From contig NZ_CP152020.1 of the NCBI RefSeq assembly GCF_038624605.1, positions 434,001-498,000 of the forward strand: DNA of 64,000 nt, written 5' to 3'. The notes under the pieces were generated by a model. That model saw only the letters and a program-made list of their open reading frames with translations. It was not told the DNA's origin and searched no databases. Positions 54,358 to 63,800 of the stretch are shown here, piece by piece. Every line of letters begins with the position of its first letter. The first letter of the stretch is position 1. This stretch comes from Psychrobacillus sp. FSL K6-4046. GTDB lineage: Bacteria; Bacillota; Bacilli; Bacillales_A; Planococcaceae. Position numbers and translations under genes: made by a program.

Positions 54358-54660
54358 TTATCCTGCATGGGACCATGTAGTAGGGGTTCCTGCTTTTGGG
54401 CAGTTTGGAAAAGTAGAGCCAGCCTCTAGAAAAGCTTCATCTCCATCTTCATCCACATAGCGACCGGATGTTAATACTTCCTGCCCTGAGCTGTGGGTAT
54501 GACTTTCAGAGCGTTTCCAATACGTAACTACTTCCGTGTCGGGACAGGAAGGGAACTTCGAACCTTTTTCTAAAGTTCTAGTACTACCAGACTCACACGT
54601 ATAATTACCGGTTTCTTCTACGACATCATCTGTTGTATATTCATAAACTTTACTCATCAT
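54358..54660 (-). CDS. YjzC-like small protein with two tandem repeats
   Basis: A 100-residue protein built of two copies of one motif: G-x-Y-x-(5-8)-L-E-K/A-G-S-x-F-P-x-C-P-(5)-T-x-W (KGSKFPSCPDTE at about 31-42 and AGSTFPNCPKAG at about 80-91). Each repeat has one CP, so the two Cys could form a metal or disulfide pair. It resembles the YjzC family, of unknown function. GGGAGGAA precedes the ATG. A sigma-B-like promoter lies 40 bases upstream, so it is probably a stress gene. Confidence 0.6.
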   Translation of the reverse strand: MMSKVYEYTTDDVVEETGNYTCESGSTRTLEKGSKFPSCPDTEVVTYWKRSESHTHSSGQEVLTSGRYVDEDGDEAFLEAGSTFPNCPKAGTPTTWSHAG

Positions 54661-54699
54661 ACATTCCTCCCATATAGAACTGATATCTTATTTAAATAG

Positions 54700-54725
54700 A
54701 TACCCTTACAGGCAAATGTAAAAAC
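54700..54725 (-). promoter_or_regulatory. Candidate sigma-B promoter of YjzC-like gene
   Basis: On the minus strand GTTTTT (54720-54725), 14 bases, and perfect GGGTAT (54700-54705). Confidence 0.65.
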
Positions 54726-54757
54726 ATTTCTACTAACGTTATTCACATGTGGGTAAG

Positions 54758-55864
54758 TCAGTTCCAGACATCCTTTGCTATTTGGACTACATGGCGAATT
54801 TTTGCCCATTGTTCCTCTTCAGTTAATATGTTTCCTTCCTCAGTAGAAGAAAATCCACATTGAGGACTCAAGCAAAGCTGTTCTTTTGGTACATATTTAG
54901 TAGCATCTTCGATGCGAGCTTTAACTAATTCTTCTTCCTCTAGGTCTCCATGCTTAGACGTAATCAGCCCTAGGACAATATTTAAATCCTTTCGATTAAC
55001 ATGTCGTAAAGGCTCGAAACCACCAGAGCGCTCATCGTCAAATTCTAAAAATAAACCATCCACATGTAATCCACCGAATATAGTTTCTGATACTAACTCA
55101 TAGCTTCCGCTTGTAATATAAGTGGATCGGAAATTTCCCCGACAAATATGCATGGTCACTAGCATATCGGCTGGTCTTTTAGAAATAGACTCATTAATAG
55201 CCCTTGCAGAAAGGGATAAGGCTTGCTCTAGCGATAACCCCCTGTCCTTTAAGGAAGCGAGGCCTTCCTCGGAAAAGGAGGTAGCCCATGAAGTATCATC
55301 AATCTGAAGATAAAGACAGCCCTCATCGTAAATTGCCTGGATAAACCCTTGATAAGCTGTGATTAAGTCAGAAAATAATTCCTCATCATTGTTATACACA
55401 CCTTCCTCAATTGCAGCTCGGTAATAAAGCATGTTCGGACTAGGAATAGTAAATTTTACAACAGCATCCCCAGCTGCTTCTTTTAAAAACTTGAAATGCT
55501 CAATCATGTAATGGGTACTAAAGCCAATCTTTCCTGTCACCTTAATACCATGAGCTTTTGTTTGCACCCCTTTAAATGATAGTCCTTGATCGGTTTCATA
55601 AAATTCCACGCCATCTAGTCCGCTTAAAAAATCGAAATGCCACCATTTTCGACGAAATTCTCCATCTGTGATAGAAAGTAATCCAGCTTCCTTCTGTTTT
55701 TCTATGAGTTTAATAATCTCTTCATTTTCCACTTGAGTTAGCTGCTCTTGGGAAATTTCTTTTTGTTCAAATTGAGCCCTTGCTTGCTTTAAACGTTCCG
55801 GTCTCAGGAAGCTTCCAACGTGATCTGCTTTGAAAGGTGCTTTTACAAGTAATTGATTTGTCAT
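54758..55864 (-). CDS. MetE C-terminal-like methionine synthase (YxjG/YxjH type)
   Basis: A 368-residue cytoplasmic enzyme of the cobalamin-independent methionine synthase family, catalytic half only. The zinc ligands are HICRGN (His and Cys) and CLSPQCGF near the C-terminus, with DDTSW and EFDDERSG in the active site. Length and sequence match B. subtilis YxjG/YxjH, believed to methylate homocysteine from an unusual donor. A SAM-I riboswitch with its terminator lies directly upstream, so expression rises when SAM is low. Confidence 0.9.
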   Translation of the reverse strand: MTNQLLVKAPFKADHVGSFLRPERLKQARAQFEQKEISQEQLTQVENEEIIKLIEKQKEAGLLSITDGEFRRKWWHFDFLSGLDGVEFYETDQGLSFKGVQTKAHGIKVTGKIGFSTHYMIEHFKFLKEAAGDAVVKFTIPSPNMLYYRAAIEEGVYNNDEELFSDLITAYQGFIQAIYDEGCLYLQIDDTSWATSFSEEGLASLKDRGLSLEQALSLSARAINESISKRPADMLVTMHICRGNFRSTYITSGSYELVSETIFGGLHVDGLFLEFDDERSGGFEPLRHVNRKDLNIVLGLITSKHGDLEEEELVKARIEDATKYVPKEQLCLSPQCGFSSTEEGNILTEEEQWAKIRHVVQIAKDVWN

Positions 55865-55924
55865 ATTAAATTCCTACCTTCTATTTATATTATGTTGCGA
55901 TTACTACTGTCTATAAAATCAAAT

Positions 55925-56082
55925 AAAAAGAGGGCTCGCTTCATAAGAAGAGAACCCTCAATATATATTGAAGTCATTCTTCTTATCTTCAAGACTTAAT
56001 GTCTATTGGATTTAGCACCACACCTAAAAGGCTGGTTGCTGAGACATCATAGGGCCAATCCCTCCGTCTCTCTTGATAAGAA
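55925..56082 (-). promoter_or_regulatory. SAM-I (S-box) riboswitch
   Basis: On the minus strand the aptamer reads CTTATCAAGAGAGACGGAGG at its 5' end, then GATGTCTCAGCAACC, AGGTGTGGTGCTAAATCC and GACATTAAGTCTTGAAGATAAG, the P1-closing strand. All core motifs are present. The expression platform is a GAGGGTTCTCTTCTT / AAGCGAGCCCTC stem with a T run (55930-55959), 65 bases before the start codon of the methionine synthase gene. Confidence 0.95.
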
Positions 56083-56154
56083 ATAAAATATTAAATTATC
56101 TAAATATAATAAAAATAAGTTTAACATGGGCTTTAAACAATTTCAAGGGCTACC

Positions 56155-57891
56155 TTACTTAGGGATAGCTACCCAGTGACCGTCGGATACCTCTACCAGC
56201 TCAGAATTCTTTAATTGATACTTGTCAGTAACATTAGACTCTTCCATGAGCACACGCTTTTTCTTGGCCTCTACTTTTGGGTCAGGGATTGGAATGGCTG
56301 CTAAGAGAGACTTAGTGTACGGATGCTGTGGATTAGTATAAAGCTCCTCACTTTCTGCTAGCTCTACAATTTTTCCAGAATACATGACAGCAACGCGATC
56401 ACTTATATGTTTTACCATGGACAGGTCATGTGCGATAAATAAGTATGTCAGGCCTAGTCTGTGCTGTAAATCCTCCAAAAGCTCTACAATCTGTGCTTGT
56501 ATAGAAACATCTAAAGCCGATAGAGGTTCGTCACAGACGATAAAATCAGGCTCAACCGCAAGTGCTCGAGCGATACCTATACGTTGTCGCTGTCCACCAG
56601 AGAACTCATGTGGATAACGTAATGCATGCGAGGGCTCTAAGCCTACCAATTCTAGTAATTCCTCTACCCGCTTCTTTCTCTCCTCTGCATTTTTGCTCAG
56701 ACGATGAATATCTAATGCCTGCCCAATAATGTCTAGCACCTTTAAACGAGGGTTTAAGGAAGAGTAGGGGTCCTGGAAGATGATTTGCATATGCCGACGC
56801 ATCGTTTTAAGCTCATTTTTACTTAAACGATTAATGGCCATTCCTTGATATAGCACATCTCCATCTGTAGGCTCATGCAATCGAAGAATCGTCCGACCGG
56901 TAGTAGATTTACCTGAGCCTGATTCTCCTACAAGACCAAGAGTTTCCCCGGGCTTTATAAAGAAGCTAATATCGTCAACCGCTTTTAAGACATTCCCGCG
57001 ACTTACTTGAAAATGTTGTTTTAAAGATTTAACTTCCAGCAGTGGCTTTCCATTTTCTAATCCAATAGAACGAAGAGGAAGTTTCTTCGGCTTTTTCTTC
57101 TCGTCTAAACGAGGTAAGGCATTTAATAGTTTTTTCGTATAGTCATGCTTTGGGTTAGCAAAAATTTCTTCGGTAGTTCCTGTTTCAACGATTTCTCCAT
57201 TTTTCATCACAGCTACACGGTCACACATTCCAGCGACAACTCCAAGGTCATGAGTAATTAAAATAATAGAGGTCCCAAAGCGCTTCTGCATATCCTTCAT
57301 TAAATTTAGTATTTGAGCTTGAATGGTCACGTCTAACGCAGTAGTTGGCTCATCTGCAATAAGTAGAGTAGGCTTACATGCTAAAGCAATGGCAATCATA
57401 ACTCTTTGACGCATACCACCAGAAAACTCATGCGGATATTGGTTATAACGTTCTTCACTATTTTTAATTCCTACAAGCTTGAGTATCTCAATAGCTTGTG
57501 CCTTTCCCTCTTTTTTCGAGAGCTTTTGGTGCTTAATAAGGCTTTCTGCTATTTGAACGCCGATACGAATGGTTGGATTTAAAGAGGTCATTGGATCCTG
57601 AAAAATCATACTGATATCTCTTCCTCTAATAGCTTCCATTTCCTTCTCTGTCTTTGTGTGGAGTTGTTCCCCTAAAAACTCAATGGAACCATTTTTCATG
57701 AAGGAAGGAGGAGAAGGTAAAAGGCGCATAATGGAACGGGCCGTGACACTTTTTCCACTTCCAGATTCTCCGACTATGCCCAATGTTTCTCCTTTTTTAA
57801 CCTCAAAGCTAACACCTCGAACAGCCTCGAATTCATTGTCATTTGTTAAAAAGGAAATCTGTAAATCCTCTACTTTTAAAATAGTTTCCAT
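56155..57891 (-). CDS. Fused double ATP-binding protein of peptide ABC transporter
   Basis: A 578-residue protein with two complete ATPase domains of the DppD and DppF type. Domain 1 (1-260): [12 protein letters not shown]-type [20 protein letters not shown]. Domain 2 (290-540): [31 protein letters not shown]. Each is followed by the oligo/dipeptide C-terminal signature. It runs divergently from the permease genes 240 bases away. ATG 57891 follows AGGTGG. The nearest match in function is import of peptides or nickel chelates. Confidence 0.93.
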   Translation of the reverse strand: METILKVEDLQISFLTNDNEFEAVRGVSFEVKKGETLGIVGESGSGKSVTARSIMRLLPSPPSFMKNGSIEFLGEQLHTKTEKEMEAIRGRDISMIFQDPMTSLNPTIRIGVQIAESLIKHQKLSKKEGKAQAIEILKLVGIKNSEERYNQYPHEFSGGMRQRVMIAIALACKPTLLIADEPTTALDVTIQAQILNLMKDMQKRFGTSIILITHDLGVVAGMCDRVAVMKNGEIVETGTTEEIFANPKHDYTKKLLNALPRLDEKKKPKKLPLRSIGLENGKPLLEVKSLKQHFQVSRGNVLKAVDDISFFIKPGETLGLVGESGSGKSTTGRTILRLHEPTDGDVLYQGMAINRLSKNELKTMRRHMQIIFQDPYSSLNPRLKVLDIIGQALDIHRLSKNAEERKKRVEELLELVGLEPSHALRYPHEFSGGQRQRIGIARALAVEPDFIVCDEPLSALDVSIQAQIVELLEDLQHRLGLTYLFIAHDLSMVKHISDRVAVMYSGKIVELAESEELYTNPQHPYTKSLLAAIPIPDPKVEAKKKRVLMEESNVTDKYQLKNSELVEVSDGHWVAIPK

Positions 57892-58056
57892 GAAAACCAC
57901 CTATCTGAATGAAATCTTCGTATTGTTTATGATTCATGCTCTGTTGTTAGAGAGCGTATATTTAAAGTAATATGAGCGGTTTCTACAAAAAAGAAGACTA
58001 AACACGCACATTAGTGGCGCATTTAACCCTACTCTAAATAGACTAAATAATTTGCG

Positions 58057-58085
58057 TTGACTTAATGGTAGTTCGAATCTATACT
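58057..58085 (+). promoter_or_regulatory. Sigma-A promoter of permease-SBP operon
   Basis: TTGACT, a 17-base spacer, TATACT. Near consensus, 48 bases before the permease start. Confidence 0.8.
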
Positions 58086-58132
58086 ATACTATACCACTCG
58101 GATTTATACAATATGGAGAGGGGGGATTTAGT

Positions 58133-59557
58133 ATGGGAAGAAAACTTTCTTCCAACGCATTTAGTTTTACCTACGGAAGACTACAACATCATTCCTTCTA
58201 TAGTATTTTGTTATTTTTACTTGGTTTGCCGGTTCATGTCATTACTTTTATACTCTTTTACTTAAAAAAACAGAAGGATCCTCATTCTTCCTTAAAAAGT
58301 GATTTAAAGTCTGCACTTGAGACAAGGGGAGTGCGAGAGGAACTGTACGAAGAGTATAAGGAACAATATGAACGAAAGCATGCCTTTTTTAATGAAAAAA
58401 TTAATAAAGAAAAAATGACGGCGGAAGTAAATAAACTAGTAGAAGATCGAATAGAAAAGCTTGTATCTACTGAAATGGAAGAAATACATCAGTTAAAAGG
58501 CACGAAGCCTCTTACTTATACATCCTATTTTCAAAGTCTGTTAGAAAATACAACATTTCTCATTATTTCATTTATACCAGGCTTACTGATGTACCTTTTG
58601 TTAGGTATATATAGTAATGCGTTCAGTAAATTTATTTTTGAGAGACTTATTATGAGTGTCTTTGTGATAACGGGTGTTTCCATTCTAGTATTTACTATTT
58701 TATACCTGTCACCATTTGATCCAGCTGCCAATCTTTTAGGGGAAAGTGCAACGAAGGATCAGATTGCTGCATTCAACCAAATGCACGGGTTAGACTTACC
58801 TTATTTACATCAGTTATGGAATTCGGTAAAAGGTATCGTAACATTTGATTTAGGAGCATCCTTTACGGGAAATGAAGATGTCGCTACAAGTATTGCAAAC
58901 AAGTTTCCAGTTACGCTAATGATTGCTATCTTTTCTTTAGTGATGGCTGTAGTGATCGCGATCCCAGTAGGAATCATATCTGCAACAAGACAAAACTCGT
59001 TCTTAGATTATTCCTTTATGTTCATTGCTTTGATCGGCTTGTCCATCCCTAACTTTTGGCAAGGGCTTATCTTCATCTTGAACTTTTCTATTAAGCTACA
59101 ATGGCTTCCTGCAACCTATAGTCCTCAAAACTATTTGTCGATTATTATGCCTGTAGTTGTGCTCGGAACAGGTCTTACTGCTTCGGTAGCGAGAATGACA
59201 CGTTCATCCGTATTAGAAATTATAAATGAGGATTATATAATTACTGCAAAAGCAAAAGGCTTAAACCAACGCCAAGTGCTTTGGAAGCATGCAATAGGAA
59301 ATGCAATGATTCCAATCATTACGGTTATCGGTCTACTGTTTGGTGGAATGCTAGGTGGAGCAGCTGTTACAGAGAAAGTATTCAATATTAGTGGTATTGG
59401 GAGTTATATTGTCGACAAACAGTTTATACCCGATATCCCAGCCATTATGGGTGGAGTTATTTATATTGCAATAACCATTTCCTTAGTGAACGTGCTCATC
59501 GACATTTTATATGCATTTTTTGATCCGCGTATAAAATCTAAGATGAAGCAACTGTAA
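58133..59557 (+). CDS. DppB-type ABC permease with long N-terminal extension
   Basis: A 474-residue protein, about 150 longer than DppB/OppB. Residues 1-170 are an extension: one membrane helix (about 24-43), a charged coiled-coil-like cytoplasmic stretch (residues 50-125), a second helix (about 135-160). The standard permease follows: LYLSPFDPAANLLG, VFDLGASF region, and the coupling loop EDYIITAKAKGLNQRQVLWKH near residue 365, then the usual C-terminal FFDPRIK. GAGAGGGGGG precedes the ATG. Confidence 0.88.
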   Translation: MGRKLSSNAFSFTYGRLQHHSFYSILLFLLGLPVHVITFILFYLKKQKDPHSSLKSDLKSALETRGVREELYEEYKEQYERKHAFFNEKINKEKMTAEVNKLVEDRIEKLVSTEMEEIHQLKGTKPLTYTSYFQSLLENTTFLIISFIPGLLMYLLLGIYSNAFSKFIFERLIMSVFVITGVSILVFTILYLSPFDPAANLLGESATKDQIAAFNQMHGLDLPYLHQLWNSVKGIVTFDLGASFTGNEDVATSIANKFPVTLMIAIFSLVMAVVIAIPVGIISATRQNSFLDYSFMFIALIGLSIPNFWQGLIFILNFSIKLQWLPATYSPQNYLSIIMPVVVLGTGLTASVARMTRSSVLEIINEDYIITAKAKGLNQRQVLWKHAIGNAMIPIITVIGLLFGGMLGGAAVTEKVFNISGIGSYIVDKQFIPDIPAIMGGVIYIAITISLVNVLIDILYAFFDPRIKSKMKQL

Positions 59558-59572
59558 GAAGTAGGTGTAAAA

Positions 59573-61063
59573 GTGGTATCTAAAAAACAACATGCACTAA
59601 AGCTGTCACGAGAATATACTCAGGCAAACTTTGCTGGAGTATTATCTCTTCTACTGACAATAGTTTTATTGTTTAATAGCTTTAATTTTGATATGGGTAC
59701 GTTAAAGCCAATTGCTAGTAGTGTTTCAGCTATATATGCATTTTTTACAGCGATTCAGTATTTTATAATCTGGAGAATGAAGCGAGAGCTTTTGAGTTTA
59801 GGGCATTTAAAAAATGCTACTAGAAGGCTTGGCTATGTCCAAGTAACCGCTCTATTAACTGGTAATATCTTCATAGCATCATTCGGTTTTAATTTGATCA
59901 AGGAGAAGAAAACACCAGAATACACATTCAGCATTTGGATGATTTTCACCCAGCTGTTTATTCTAGTTATTTCTGCATTAAATCTCTTTAAACCCTATGT
60001 GTCGGACACTTTTTTACCCGCAATGGGTGCTTTACTCGTCATTTTAATTATCCAAGTGTTTACTTTGGTGGCTGTAGCTAGGTATGTCAGTGATGAAGGC
60101 GCGCCTGGGTGGATGCAAGGCTTAGCGATTGTATTAATTATCACTTCGTTGACAGGTAATATTTTCAACTTACTGCTTGGCGTTAGCTTAATCATTAAAA
60201 CGCGTAGTAACAGTCTGTCACGAATAGTGAAGTGGAACACAATGTGGGATAAAATCACTCGTAATTCTACAGCTATACTAGGAATGTTCTTTATCGTTCT
60301 TATGTTCGCGTTATCAGTGTCTAGCCGTTTTACTTTTGACTATGATATGGCAGTAGAGAATAACTATGAGGCACTGCTTCAGTCGCCAAGCTTGGAATAT
60401 CCGTTCGGTACAGATAATTATGGCAGAGATGTATTTTCTCGAATTATCTTCGGGGCGAGAATTTCTCTAATTGTAGGCTTTGCTTCTACGTTAATACCAT
60501 TCATAGTGGGAGGGGCATTAGGAGCATTGGCTGGATATTACAGCAAACGTACAGATAACATCATTATGCGTTTGCTTGATATTTTGTACGCAATTCCAGG
60601 GATATTACTTGCCATTGCAATTATTGCAGCATTCGGAGCAAATACTACGAATCTTATACTAGCTTTGAGTGTTGGTTCTATTCCGACATATGCTCGAACA
60701 ATGCGAGCGAATGTGATGATGGTCTCGAATTACGAATATGTAGATTCTGCCCGGGCTTTAGGGGCTTCCAATCTATCGATCATCTTTAAGCAAATTGTTC
60801 CAAATTCCCTTGCACCTATGATTGTCAAAGCTACACTTACAATAGGTACAGCAGTAATTGCAACGAGTAGCTTGAGCTTCTTAGGTCTTGGAGTAGAGCC
60901 ACATATACCTGAATGGGGCAATATTTTAAAAATAGGTAGTACTTATTTAGAGTCTAATTCCTATTTGGCGATTATACCTGGCCTTGCAATTATAGGTCTC
61001 GTATTATCTTTTAACTTTTTAGGCGATGGACTTAGAGATGCATTTGATCCGAGAATGGATTAA
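59573..61063 (+). CDS. DppC-type ABC permease with six-helix N-terminal extension
   Basis: A 496-residue protein, about 200 longer than DppC. Residues 15-215 hold about six hydrophobic segments of no known domain. Residues 230-496 are a normal DppC: LEYPFGTDNYGRDVFSRIIFG is the family signature, the coupling loop is DSARALGASNLSIIFKQIVP, and it ends DGLRDAFDPRMD. GTG start, 16 bases after the previous gene. It pairs with the extended DppB-type protein to make the channel. Confidence 0.87.
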   Translation: MVSKKQHALKLSREYTQANFAGVLSLLLTIVLLFNSFNFDMGTLKPIASSVSAIYAFFTAIQYFIIWRMKRELLSLGHLKNATRRLGYVQVTALLTGNIFIASFGFNLIKEKKTPEYTFSIWMIFTQLFILVISALNLFKPYVSDTFLPAMGALLVILIIQVFTLVAVARYVSDEGAPGWMQGLAIVLIITSLTGNIFNLLLGVSLIIKTRSNSLSRIVKWNTMWDKITRNSTAILGMFFIVLMFALSVSSRFTFDYDMAVENNYEALLQSPSLEYPFGTDNYGRDVFSRIIFGARISLIVGFASTLIPFIVGGALGALAGYYSKRTDNIIMRLLDILYAIPGILLAIAIIAAFGANTTNLILALSVGSIPTYARTMRANVMMVSNYEYVDSARALGASNLSIIFKQIVPNSLAPMIVKATLTIGTAVIATSSLSFLGLGVEPHIPEWGNILKIGSTYLESNSYLAIIPGLAIIGLVLSFNFLGDGLRDAFDPRMD

Positions 61064-61090
61064 AGCAAGCTCAACAAGGAGGAAAAAGTA

Positions 61091-62905
61091 ATGAAGAATA
61101 CAAAAGCATTATTGGCTTTATTGTTAACGCTAGTTTTAATATTGGCAGGTTGTGTAAACACAAAATCAGACGTAGATAAAGCAACAGACAAATCTGATTC
61201 TAAAACAGAGCAGGGTAAGGTAGTAATTGAGCTGTTAGGGATGAGCACTGGGGAAGCGGACATGAATATTGTACGTGACCAGTTAATCAAAAATGGCTTC
61301 GATGTGAAATTAAATATTCAACCAGACTACGGTAGCTTCACTGCGCAAAAAGATGCAGGAAACTATGATTTAGCTTTATCTAGCTGGACGACTGTAACGG
61401 GTAACCCCGACTATGCAGTACGTGCGCTTTTTAAAACAGACGGTGATAACAGCATTATGTCTGACAAAAAAATCGATGAGCTGATTGAAGAGGCTAGCAC
61501 AGAAACACCGGAAGAGTACACAAAAACATATAAAGAGTTCGAGGATCTTTTAGTCCTAGAAAAAGCATATATTGCACCGTTATATAATTCTTTTAAAGCG
61601 CAAGGAGTAAATAAAGAAGTATTGAATGCGGATACTGTGAGATTGGCTAAATCTCGTGCAATCGCTTGGGAAACAATTGACTTTGTAGATGCTTCTAAAA
61701 GAGATTCTGCACCACTGATCATGCAACAGGGAATGGCATCCTTAACTTCATTAGATCCTATTAAAGGAAATGATGGTTCTATTAATACACTAAATACAAA
61801 TATGTACGTTCGTTTAGTTAACTTAACAGACGATGATAAAGTAGTTTCCGACGGTTCTCTTTCATTGAACCATGCAATCGCAGATGGCAATAAAGATTAT
61901 TACTTCTTACTAAGAGATGATATTAACTTTGCAGCAGTAACAGATAAAAAAGCAGTTGATACGGGAGAACGCGTAGGGGCAGAGGATGTCGTATTCTCGA
62001 TGAACCGTGCAAAAGACAGCAAATCAGTTCCAGACCATCGCACATATAGCTTACACGAAAGCATGGAAAAGATTGAAATCGTATCAGATCTTTCAGAGCT
62101 TGATGTGAAGCAATCTGGCAGTGATATTACAGTGAAGGAAGCTTTAGAAAATAATGTGGATACAGCAATTTCAGAGCTAGTGACAGATAAAACACAAGCA
62201 GATGCAGCTAAAGGGAAATACCAAGTAGTTAAAATTACAACGACTAATCCATTCCCACAAGTTTTAAATTATTTGGCTCATCAATCTGCAGGGATTGTGT
62301 CTAAAAAACAAGTAGAGAGCATCAACACTTACGATGTTGCTACCTTCGATGTAAACAAAGATATTCCTTACGGGGATCAAAATACAGTAACGGAAGGTGC
62401 TTCTTACAATAATACGTTATATGCTAGTGGGCCTTACATCTTATCCCACAAAAATGATTATGAGGCAGTATTCGTAAAAAACCCAGCTTATATGCAAGGA
62501 ACTGAAAACGAGCCGAAGATTGCAAACGTAACCGTTCGTTTCATTGCAGATGCAGATAGCGCGCTATCGGCTCTTCGCAACGGAGAGATTCATATATTTA
62601 ATGGAGTTCCTGAAACAAAATACAAATTAGTAGAAGATGATAGCAAGCTAACTCTTCAGAAAAACGATAGCAATGCTGTAAGTTATCTGCTATTTAATAC
62701 AAAAGGTCGTGATGTATCAGAAAGCGAATCTTTACGTAAAGCGATTCTGTACTCGATCAACCAGGATGAAATCATTAACTATTACCAAGGAAACAAGAAA
62801 AAAGCAGTATCAACTGTAAGTCCTCTTGTAGAAACGGGTAACGAGCTTAAGGCAGATGCTGCTAAGGTAAATGAGTACTTAGAGGCTTTTAAAGCAGGTA
62901 AATAA
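61091..62905 (+). CDS. Peptide-type substrate-binding lipoprotein with circularly permuted SBP_bac_5 domain
   Basis: A 604-residue lipoprotein (lipobox LAGC, Cys21). The parts of an SBP_bac_5 protein occur in an unusual order. Residues 43-200 match the normal C-terminal lobe: VRDQLIKNGFDVKLNI, GNYDLALSSWTT, KKIDELIEEAS, AYIAPLYNS. Residues 207-604 then match the normal N-terminal and middle parts: SLTSLDPIKG, YYFLLRDDINF, GAEDVVFSMNRA, LRKAILYSINQDEIINYY. The protein ends in DAAKVNEYLEAF, the place where a canonical protein would run into residue 43. Every part is present once, so permutation rather than fusion is likely. AAGGAGG start, good terminator. Confidence 0.88.
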   Translation: MKNTKALLALLLTLVLILAGCVNTKSDVDKATDKSDSKTEQGKVVIELLGMSTGEADMNIVRDQLIKNGFDVKLNIQPDYGSFTAQKDAGNYDLALSSWTTVTGNPDYAVRALFKTDGDNSIMSDKKIDELIEEASTETPEEYTKTYKEFEDLLVLEKAYIAPLYNSFKAQGVNKEVLNADTVRLAKSRAIAWETIDFVDASKRDSAPLIMQQGMASLTSLDPIKGNDGSINTLNTNMYVRLVNLTDDDKVVSDGSLSLNHAIADGNKDYYFLLRDDINFAAVTDKKAVDTGERVGAEDVVFSMNRAKDSKSVPDHRTYSLHESMEKIEIVSDLSELDVKQSGSDITVKEALENNVDTAISELVTDKTQADAAKGKYQVVKITTTNPFPQVLNYLAHQSAGIVSKKQVESINTYDVATFDVNKDIPYGDQNTVTEGASYNNTLYASGPYILSHKNDYEAVFVKNPAYMQGTENEPKIANVTVRFIADADSALSALRNGEIHIFNGVPETKYKLVEDDSKLTLQKNDSNAVSYLLFNTKGRDVSESESLRKAILYSINQDEIINYYQGNKKKAVSTVSPLVETGNELKADAAKVNEYLEAFKAGK

Positions 62906-62913
62906 ATAATATT

Positions 62914-62950
62914 AAAAGGCATACTCGTGTAAGCGGGTATGCCTTTTTTG
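62914..62950 (+). terminator. Terminator of transporter operon
   Basis: AAAAGGCATACTCG / CGGGTATGCCTTTT stem ending in T6, 9 bases past the stop. Confidence 0.85.
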
Positions 62951-63082
62951 TTAACTTTATTTTTAAAATTGAGCTAGAATATTTTTTCCTAGCTCATGTT
63001 CCTTTAATATTGTCTTTGACTAACGCAACAGTTAGTTTAGGCGTAACATTTCAAAAAAAACTAAGCTCATGAAAAATCAACT

Positions 63083-63265
63083 CTAGCTTTTAACAGAGCC
63101 TTTTAAATTTACGCGTGTAAAAGAACTCAAGACTCTTTTCAAAAAAGGTTTTCGGACTTTCTTTTTTCTAGATAGGTAGTTATGTCCTAATTTAGATTGT
63201 CTTACTTCCTTTTCCAAGTCAGCCATCCGTTGCTTTGCATATTCTATATCATTAATCGTAATCAT
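63083..63265 (-). CDS. Small basic protein
   Basis: A 60-residue, Lys/Arg-rich cytoplasmic protein with a helical N-terminus (YAKQRMADLEKEVRQS). ATG 63265 follows TTAAGGAG. An earlier in-frame ATG has no site. Family unknown. Confidence 0.55.
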   Translation of the reverse strand: MITINDIEYAKQRMADLEKEVRQSKLGHNYLSRKKKVRKPFLKRVLSSFTRVNLKGSVKS

Positions 63266-63326
63266 TATTTTTCTCCTTAAGGAGAAGTCCAATTATATTG
63301 TTAAGGTGTGGCTAGCACCATTCCTG

Positions 63327-63422
63327 TTAGCCACTTTTACTTAAATAGTGTGTTGGCAACTCCAATTTATTTTTACCTACAAATTTATTAATCTGCTTAT
63401 CACTCTTTTTTGATATCATCAT
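63327..63422 (-). CDS. Micro-ORF, 31 residues
   Basis: On the minus strand ATG ATG behind an ideal GGAGG (63430-63434). The peptide is Lys-rich (KKSDKQINKFVGKNKLEL) with no cysteine or membrane helix. Its end overlaps a hairpin (GTGGCTA / TAGCCAC, 63307-63334). Real or decayed status cannot be told. Confidence 0.4.
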   Translation of the reverse strand: MMISKKSDKQINKFVGKNKLELPTHYLSKSG

Positions 63423-63654
63423 TTCTTTTCCTCCTTCATTTATTATTTTTCCGATTAAACCAATAGCATCATTTTAGTCGACTGGGGTTTTCTCTCCCCA
63501 ACCATTGCTATCCACTTTCGAGAGATTCCTTTTTTAATAACTTTCTTCGCTGTTCCATGATCATCATCACCAGCACTCCTTTTCTTATTATTTTGTTTAT
63601 ATATGCAACACGCAATGCGTGAAAACACCAAAGTTTTTAAAAATGCACAAAAAA

Positions 63655-63715
63655 GAGCACACGCTTCTTTACATAAGCGTGTGCTCATAGAAAAAAACGG
63701 CATAACATGCCGTCA
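63655..63715 (-). terminator. Tandem terminators
   Basis: Two minus-strand intrinsic terminators in a row: ACGGCAT / ATGCCGT plus T7 (63692-63715), then GAGCACACGCTT / AAGCGTGTGCTC plus T6 (63648-63688). They follow the 25-residue ORF. Confidence 0.85.
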
Positions 63716-63722
63716 GTATTAA

Positions 63723-63800
63723 TTATTTACAAATAAAATAATTAGCGGTTGGGCACGAAATCACTATACGAATATTTTTTGAAGTTTTAAATGTAGTCAT
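63723..63800 (-). CDS. Micro-ORF, 25-residue two-cysteine peptide
   Basis: On the minus strand ATG stands 7 bases behind GGAGGT (63806-63811). The peptide begins TTFKTSKNIRIV and ends ISCPTANYFICK, with Cys16 and Cys24 and a hydrophobic C-terminus. A terminator follows at once. It has the form of a signal, bacteriocin or leader peptide. No processing or export gene lies within the window. Upstream, TTGACA (63866-63871) sits between direct repeats ATTCAGAAATA (63856 and 63874), a possible activated promoter. Confidence 0.4.
   Translation of the reverse strand: MTTFKTSKNIRIVISCPTANYFICK

Noticed and set aside
63455-63703. 82-codon minus-strand frame with four Cys
   Set aside because: It runs through a strong terminator hairpin, has no ribosome site, and the Cys codons come from the hairpin sequence.
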